64,000 nucleotides of DNA from Tellurirhabdus rosea (GTDB taxonomy: Bacteria; Bacteroidota; Bacteroidia; Cytophagales; Spirosomataceae), in the NCBI RefSeq assembly GCF_026278345.1, contig NZ_CP111085.1, positions 5,424,501 through 5,488,500 of the forward strand, read 5' to 3'. Position numbers and translations under genes: made by a program. Shown here in pieces: positions 59,131 through 64,000 of this stretch. The stretch's first letter is position 1, and every line of letters starts with the position of its first letter. Under the pieces are notes generated by a model, which was not told the origin of the DNA, did not search any database, and was given only the letters and a program-made list of their open reading frames with translations.

Positions 59131-59169
59131 AAAAAGAAAAGAGCTGCCCGCCAACCGGCAGACAGCTCT
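59131..59169 (-). terminator. Terminator downstream of amt
   Basis: AGAGCTG/CAGCTCT outer stem with an inner GCC/GGC core; T-rich on the minus strand. Confidence 0.65.
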
Positions 59170-59254
59170 ATCGAGTACAACAAAACCACAGTCGCACTGC
59201 ATACTCTACTACGAAAGATGCAACCCTGTGGCTCTGTCGCCGTATCGTTAAGAC

Positions 59255-60589
59255 CTAGGCATCAACCAGATATTCGTCGTGCTGGCTGACGTCCAGACCT
59301 ACTTTTTCGTCTTCTTCAGAAACGCGCAGCGGCAGGATCGCGTTGGTGATCACCAGCAGCAGGTACGACATTCCGAAAGCAAAGGCCGACACAATGAGGA
59401 GGGCCTTCATGTGCTGGAAGAACAGTTCAAATTCGCCGAAAGCCAGACCTTCCACCGCAACGGCTGAGTTTACGGCTTTGGTAGCGAAGATGCCCGTCAT
59501 GACCATGCCGGTCATACCGCCTACCCCGTGGCAGGGGAATACGTCCAGCGTGTCGTCCAGGTTTGATTTAGAGCGCAGGTGAGCCACAAAGTTGGAAACC
59601 AGGGCGGCAATCGTACCGATAAAGATGGAGGTCGGGATGGTTACAAAACCCGCAGCCGGCGTAATGGCCACCAGACCAACGACCGCACCGATTGCGAAGC
59701 CAAGGGCAGAAACCTTCTTGCCGCGGGCCGCGTCGAACAGCACCCAGGCCAGACCGGCCGCCGCTGCCGCCGTATTGGTCGTTGCAAAGGCCGAAGCCGC
59801 CAGCGCCGAAGCGCCTACCGCCGAACCGGCGTTGAAACCAAACCAGCCGAACCACAGCAGACCCGTACCCAGCAGCACGAACGGAATGTTGGCGGGGGGC
59901 AGGAAGTTGGCTTCCTCGTGTGACTTACGACGCTTCAGGTAAATGGCACCGGCCAGAGCTGCCCAGCCCGCCGACATGTGTACTACCGTACCCCCGGCGA
60001 AATCCAGAACGCCCATCTTGAACAGGAAGCCGTCCGGATGCCAGGTCCAGTGCGCCAGCGGAGTATAAACCAGCAGGCTGAAAAGTATCATGAACAGGAC
60101 GTAAGACCGGAAGTTGATCCGCTCAGCCATTGAACCCGTTACCAGTGCGGGCGTAATGACGGCGAACTTCAGTTGGAAGAAGGCGAACACCACCAGAGGA
60201 ATGGTCGCGGCCAGGCTCCAGGGCTTGCCGTCGAGCACGCCGTTGAACATGAAGAACGTGGCCGGATTACCTATAAAACCACCAATTGATTCACCAAAAG
60301 CAAGGCTAAAGCCGCACACCACCCACAGAATGCTGATGACACCCATCGCGATAAAGCTCTGGAGCATGGTCGAAATAACGTTTTTGCTGTTCACCATGCC
60401 GCCGTAGAAGTAAGCCAGACCGGGGGTCATGAGCAGAACGAGGGCAGACGAGACGAGCATCCAGGCGGTATCACCGGAATTGATTCCTTCGGTTACGATT
60501 TGGCCCGGAACGGCATTAAACTGAGGCAGGATGCCCAGTACGCTGATGAGCAGCAGTACCAGGAGAGGGAGGTAAGAGGATTTTTTCAT
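59255..60589 (-). CDS. amt: Ammonium transporter (Amt/MEP/Rh family)
   Basis: 444 residues from the ATG at 60589 (MKKSSYLPLLVLLLISVLG); an N-terminal helix that may be a cleaved signal is followed by 11 transmembrane helices. DTAWMLVSSALVLLMTPGLAYFYGGMV is the Amt signature start, DFAGGTVVHMSAGWAALAGA the central motif, and HGVGGMTGMVMTGIFA the second pore-histidine region. A C-terminal regulatory tail (ISEEDEKVGLDVSQHDEYLV-like) is present. It imports NH4+/NH3. No glnK gene is adjacent; instead an outer-membrane barrel gene precedes it by 123 bp. Confidence 0.95.
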   Translation of the reverse strand: MKKSSYLPLLVLLLISVLGILPQFNAVPGQIVTEGINSGDTAWMLVSSALVLLMTPGLAYFYGGMVNSKNVISTMLQSFIAMGVISILWVVCGFSLAFGESIGGFIGNPATFFMFNGVLDGKPWSLAATIPLVVFAFFQLKFAVITPALVTGSMAERINFRSYVLFMILFSLLVYTPLAHWTWHPDGFLFKMGVLDFAGGTVVHMSAGWAALAGAIYLKRRKSHEEANFLPPANIPFVLLGTGLLWFGWFGFNAGSAVGASALAASAFATTNTAAAAAGLAWVLFDAARGKKVSALGFAIGAVVGLVAITPAAGFVTIPTSIFIGTIAALVSNFVAHLRSKSNLDDTLDVFPCHGVGGMTGMVMTGIFATKAVNSAVAVEGLAFGEFELFFQHMKALLIVSAFAFGMSYLLLVITNAILPLRVSEEDEKVGLDVSQHDEYLVDA

Positions 60590-60712
60590 GGCAAGAATCA
60601 ACTGGTTTTGATTGTACTAATGATAAGTCCGTTTACGTATGGGTTGGTGGCTGATCGTGGTGAAGTGTAATCTGACTTTGGGTTATCCGATAAAACGACC
60701 AGCCACCTTTTT

Positions 60713-61903
60713 TTAGAATTTGTAGATGAACGCCAGACCCACCGTGGACTGGGACGACTTCGTAAAGTTGCCGTCCTTGTCTTCGAACTGGAGCTGCCGC
60801 TCAGCACCGCGAACGTCCGGCTTCGCGTAGCTGTCCAGACGGAACTCCGGTTTGATGAGCAGATGGCCCGAAGCGGCCGTGATAACGCCCGTCAGTGTGA
60901 CGGAATTTACGTTCGTACCTTCCCCCAGACGGTTCCGCAGAGCGCGGGCGCCGCTGGTGTTGTCAAAGTATTCGTAGCGGGCACCCAGGGAGAAGTTGCT
61001 CGACACGGCGTAGTTGGAGTAGAGCGCAACGCCGCCCCAGCCCGATTTGCCGTCTTTCACCGGGGCAAAGCCCTGGATGTCTTTTTTCTGCGAGCCAACG
61101 GCCGCGTTCAGGCCGAGGAAGAACTTCTCGGTGATCTGGTAGGTGGTCGTCAGGTCGAACAGGGCGTACGAACCGCTCACTTTGCCGAGCGAGTCATCCG
61201 AAGCTTCGTTGCTGACGATCCCGTTCAGGTAAACGTTCCAGCCGGAAGCAGGCGACACAAAGAACTGACCGATCAGGCCCTTTGCCCGGTTGTTGTCGTT
61301 GAGGTTGTCCACGTTGTTGACCAGACCCAGCATCAGGGACGATTTATCGCTGAAGGCATAGGTCCCTTTGACGCCGATATGGTAGAAAGGACCGTTGTTG
61401 AAGAGGTTCGACAGCGAGTAGTTGTAGTTGACCGGGGCGTCGATCACCTCGTAGCCAATGTGCGTGCCGAACTGACCGGCGGTGATGCTGAGCTTGTCGG
61501 TGGCTTTCCAGTTAAAATAAGCCTGTTTGATGGCCAGGGCCGTGGTGCCCCGTCCGAGCGGCCCGATCAGGTTGCCGTACTGGCCGAGGTCGGCGTTCGG
61601 ACCGAAGGTGAGGTCAACTACGACGTCGGACTTGTCGTTGCTGTAACCGATTTTGGTTTGTACCAGGCCGAGGGAAAACTGGCCGGCGGTGATGTCGAAA
61701 GCCCGGGCGTTGGAAGCTCCCAGGTTGCTGCGGCTCTTGGGTTTGTTCAGGTTGCCGAGGTAATAGCTGTCAATATAACCGGAGAAGGTGAACTTCCCCT
61801 TGTTTTCTTCTTCTTTGGGCTTAGCGGAATCTACAGTTACGTCCTGAGCTCCCGAAAGCAGGGAGGTAAGCATAAAGCCTACTAGTAATAAAGGTTTTTT
61901 CAT
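60713..61903 (-). CDS. Outer-membrane beta-barrel (porin-like) protein upstream of amt
   Basis: 396 residues from the ATG at 61903 (MKKPLLLVGFMLTSLLSGAQ, signal peptide). The mature part begins with an acidic stretch, then KGKFTFSGYIDSYYLGNLNKP, and continues as a 14- to 18-strand barrel pattern (LSITAGQFGTHIGYEVIDAP, SSLMLGLVNNVDNLND, FSLGARYEYFDNTS), ending STVGLAFIYKF with an aromatic last residue as expected for barrels. Position next to amt suggests it lets nitrogen compounds across the outer membrane; inferred from context only. Confidence 0.78.
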   Translation of the reverse strand: MKKPLLLVGFMLTSLLSGAQDVTVDSAKPKEEENKGKFTFSGYIDSYYLGNLNKPKSRSNLGASNARAFDITAGQFSLGLVQTKIGYSNDKSDVVVDLTFGPNADLGQYGNLIGPLGRGTTALAIKQAYFNWKATDKLSITAGQFGTHIGYEVIDAPVNYNYSLSNLFNNGPFYHIGVKGTYAFSDKSSLMLGLVNNVDNLNDNNRAKGLIGQFFVSPASGWNVYLNGIVSNEASDDSLGKVSGSYALFDLTTTYQITEKFFLGLNAAVGSQKKDIQGFAPVKDGKSGWGGVALYSNYAVSSNFSLGARYEYFDNTSGARALRNRLGEGTNVNSVTLTGVITAASGHLLIKPEFRLDSYAKPDVRGAERQLQFEDKDGNFTKSSQSTVGLAFIYKF

Positions 61904-62218
61904 AATAAAACTTTGGTTGTAGGTAGCAGATTGCGAATAATGTTTTGTCGGAACAAATATTAATAATACAATTTTATAAATCAAGCATGGAGTCAAAAAA
62001 GAAGGAAACTTTCTTACTTTTTACATGTTTATCTAAAAATTATCCCTATTCCAGAACCTGTTTTTCCATATTCGAACACTTTTCTTTGACTTTTCCCTTT
62101 TTTAAAAACTTAAAACCTAAACCATCATATAAAATCCATCCAATCGGCAATTTTTCACAATCCTTGCCATAGTGAAATTTTTTCAACCATTAATGCTATA
62201 CAGATAAGGCCATAAAAA
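61904..62218. other. Intergenic region between ferredoxin and barrel genes
   Basis: About 315 bp, very AT-rich, with homopolymer A and T runs. It contains the likely promoter of the barrel/amt unit (minus-strand AATATTTG at 61953-61960, 7 of 8 to consensus). No ORF or RNA gene recognised. Confidence 0.45.
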
Positions 62219-62242
62219 AAGCCCCGCCAGCTGGCGGGGCTT
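62213..62242 (-). terminator. Terminator of the ferredoxin gene
   Basis: AAGCCCCGCCAG/CTGGCGGGGCTT palindrome followed on the minus strand by a T7 run. Confidence 0.92.
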
Positions 62243-62263
62243 CCTATTGAGGACGGTATTTAT

Positions 62264-62632
<369 letters not shown>

Positions 62633-62778
62633 TTAACGATTAGAAATCGATAAGCAGAAGGCCTGTTTCGGAAAGCGGCCGCTCTGTATGTGAATTTATG
62701 CTATTTATTTCGCCCGGTTTCTGGGCGCTTATTAAACAACAAATATAATTATTTAAAGGTTGACGCCAAACTTAATTT

Positions 62779-62786
62779 TAATTTTG
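62779..62786 (+). promoter_or_regulatory. Candidate promoter of the acyl-CoA reductase gene (TAATTTTG)
   Basis: Perfect TAnnTTTG with TTG at 62760-62762, 16 bp upstream; 40 bp before the ATG. Confidence 0.5.
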
Positions 62787-62826
62787 GGGGTTGAATACCA
62801 ACATACTGCTTATCATAATTTATTAT

Positions 62827-63846
62827 ATGCTATTACCGCAAAGAATAGAGGCTTTTGTTCAGCTGGGTAACTTCCTGAGAGACAAGGATAATCAACCGGA
62901 AATTCAGGAGGCGGCCGAACGCGCCCGCGGCGGCAATCCCTGGTTTACGGTCGAGAACAGTCTCCAGGCACTGGCAGCATTGGCCGGTACTTTTCTGACC
63001 CGGGAGGCTCTGACGCAGTGGACCTCAAACTATTCACCAGAACCCTCCGTAAGCCGTTCTGTAGGCGTGGTCATGGCCGGTAACATTCCGGCGGTCGGTT
63101 TTCATGACCTTCTGAGCATTCTCATCAGCGGACACCGGGCCCTGCTGAAGCCAAGCTCCCAGGATATTGCACTTATCCAATTTTTAATAAAAAAAATAAC
63201 AGGAATCAGCCCGGAACTGGGCGAACGGGTCCGCTTCGTGGAACGCATCAACGAAGCCGAAGCCTACATCGCAACCGGGAGCGACAACACGGCCCGGTAC
63301 TTCGAACAGTACTTTGCCAAAAAGCCGCATATCATCCGCAAGAACCGCAGTTCCGTGGCCCTTCTGGACGGACAGGAAACGCCGGACGACTTCAGGGCAC
63401 TCGGCCACGATATTCTGGACTACTTCGGACTGGGCTGCCGGAACGTGTCTACCCTGCTCGTTCCGCAGGACTATGATTATACCGCCCTGCTCGATACGCT
63501 GATGCCGATGGCGCCGACCTACGTCAACCACCATAAATACGTCAACAACTACGATTACAACAAGTCGATTTACCTCGTCAACGGCGTGCCCCATCTGGAC
63601 AACGGATTCCTGCTGCTGACCGAAAACCCGGGGCTGGTTTCGCCCATTTCGGTGGTTTACTGCCAGCCGTATGCTTCTCCCGAAGCCGCCGCCCAGTGGC
63701 TGGCCGAACGGAGCCACAAAATTCAGGTGATCGCCTCCCGGCAGGGAACGTTTCCCGGCAGCGTCCCGTTCGGACAAACCCAGCGGCCCGGCCTGACGGA
63801 CTATGCCGACGGAGTGGACACGATGCGCTTCCTCGAAAGCCTCTGA
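62827..63846 (+). CDS. LuxC-like acyl-CoA reductase
   Basis: 339 residues from the ATG at 62827 (MLLPQRIEAFVQLGNFLRD). It belongs to the aldehyde-dehydrogenase superfamily branch of LuxC: GVVMAGNIPAVGFHDLLSILISGHRALLKPSSQD (cofactor region, ~80-115) and the active-site Cys in YFGLGCRNVSTLLVP (~200-214). Family members reduce acyl-CoA to aldehyde with NADPH; the natural acyl chain here is unknown. No luxD/luxE partners are nearby, so bioluminescence is not implied. Confidence 0.9.
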   Translation: MLLPQRIEAFVQLGNFLRDKDNQPEIQEAAERARGGNPWFTVENSLQALAALAGTFLTREALTQWTSNYSPEPSVSRSVGVVMAGNIPAVGFHDLLSILISGHRALLKPSSQDIALIQFLIKKITGISPELGERVRFVERINEAEAYIATGSDNTARYFEQYFAKKPHIIRKNRSSVALLDGQETPDDFRALGHDILDYFGLGCRNVSTLLVPQDYDYTALLDTLMPMAPTYVNHHKYVNNYDYNKSIYLVNGVPHLDNGFLLLTENPGLVSPISVVYCQPYASPEAAAQWLAERSHKIQVIASRQGTFPGSVPFGQTQRPGLTDYADGVDTMRFLESL

Positions 63847-63868
63847 GCCGAATCATCCCGCAGAAAAA

Positions 63869-63890
63869 AGCCGACCCGCCAGAGTCGGCT
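63869..63890 (-). terminator. Terminator of the right-edge gene
   Basis: AGCCGAC/GTCGGCT stem, 8-base loop, T6 run on the minus strand; 13 bp past a minus-strand stop. Confidence 0.7.
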
Positions 63891-63903
63891 CATTCGGAGA
63901 AGG

Positions 63904-64000
63904 TCAATCCTTCTCCTTTTTCTTTTTCAGGACCGCGATGGGCTGCTGCGACTGGACATTCAAATCCAGTTTGCGGACCGGATTGCGCAACCCAATCACG
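63904..64000 (-). CDS. C-terminal end of an unidentified gene (cut by window edge)
   Basis: Minus-strand frame open from the right edge to a TGA at 63904-63906, encoding about 31 residues that end AVLKKKKEKD. The lysine-rich tail and the terminator immediately after it support a real gene end. Too short to identify. Confidence 0.5.
   Translation of the reverse strand, partial: VIGLRNPVRKLDLNVQSQQPIAVLKKKKEKD

Noticed and set aside
62827-63846. lux (bioluminescence) operon
   Set aside because: Only a LuxC-like reductase is present; there are no luxA, luxB, luxD or luxE genes nearby and the neighbour is a ferredoxin.

Overview
The window is a GC-rich chromosomal segment of a Bacteroidota bacterium, most likely a Cytophagales member close to the Spirosoma/Larkinella group. 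The evidence is a gliding-motility gene (gldC), proteins with type IX secretion (T9SS) C-terminal sorting domains of both type A and type B, a type III glutamine synthetase, Bacteroidota-typical DUF families (DUF3127, DUF4136, DUF4159, DUF4197), and promoters of the Bacteroidota form TAnnTTTG. Shine-Dalgarno sequences are not apparent. The taxon is inferred from gene content, not from a search.

Layout. 1-9041 is one long leftward run, phoH - M43 metalloprotease - GNAT - comEC - yajQ - tetR - aarF - dCMP deaminase - ACP phosphodiesterase - holA (cut by the edge), with several start/stop overlaps. 9383-16309 holds dnaB, rlmD (convergent), a large T9SS type B secreted protein, a CHRD lipoprotein and an SDR. 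16364-19353 holds an SH3-domain membrane protein, a tandem array of four identical tRNA-Lys(UUU) genes, a DUF4136 lipoprotein, a DUF3127 protein with an SSB-like tail, and tRNA-Leu(GAG). 19353-27256 holds a deoxynucleoside kinase, trhO, surE with a GH3-family adenylase, a LysE exporter with a Nudix hydrolase, a CDF metal exporter and a Tat-type sugar isomerase/epimerase. 27356-29253 is a pterin cluster (QueD/PTPS, FolE, SDR). 29606-34138 holds a sugar MFS transporter, a GHMP kinase and ispG. 34225-40753 holds small proteins, a thioredoxin-fold protein, gldC, DUF4197, cinA and a 2-oxoacid dehydrogenase E2. 40845-46397 holds an outer-membrane barrel, a deoxyribonucleotidase, a fatty-acid desaturase, DUF4159, rsmE with an acidic partner, and a membrane M28 peptidase. 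46568-49486 is a secreted SGNH esterase with four repeat modules. 49695-53106 carries GSIII and GSII side by side. 53550-59026 holds an LTA-synthase-like sulfatase, mtaB, a flippase and a glycosyltransferase. 59255-61903 is an ammonium transporter with an outer-membrane barrel. 62264-64000 holds a ferredoxin divergent from a LuxC-like acyl-CoA reductase, and the tail of one more gene.

Most of the window is housekeeping. Recurrent themes are nitrogen assimilation (two glutamine synthetases and Amt), nucleotide salvage (dCMP deaminase, dNK, SurE, deoxyribonucleotidase), tRNA/rRNA modification (rlmD, rsmE, trhO, mtaB), and envelope or secreted proteins. I see no insertion sequence, prophage, CRISPR array, integrase or obvious defence island. 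The most interesting local structures are the homogenised repeat modules in the esterase, the tRNA-Lys array, long perfect or near-perfect inverted repeats at convergent gene ends, a pterin-cluster SDR that lacks the catalytic tyrosine, and an M28 peptidase with transmembrane helices inside its catalytic domain. I found no convincing new multi-gene system. All coordinates come from reading the sequence by eye; no homology search was run.
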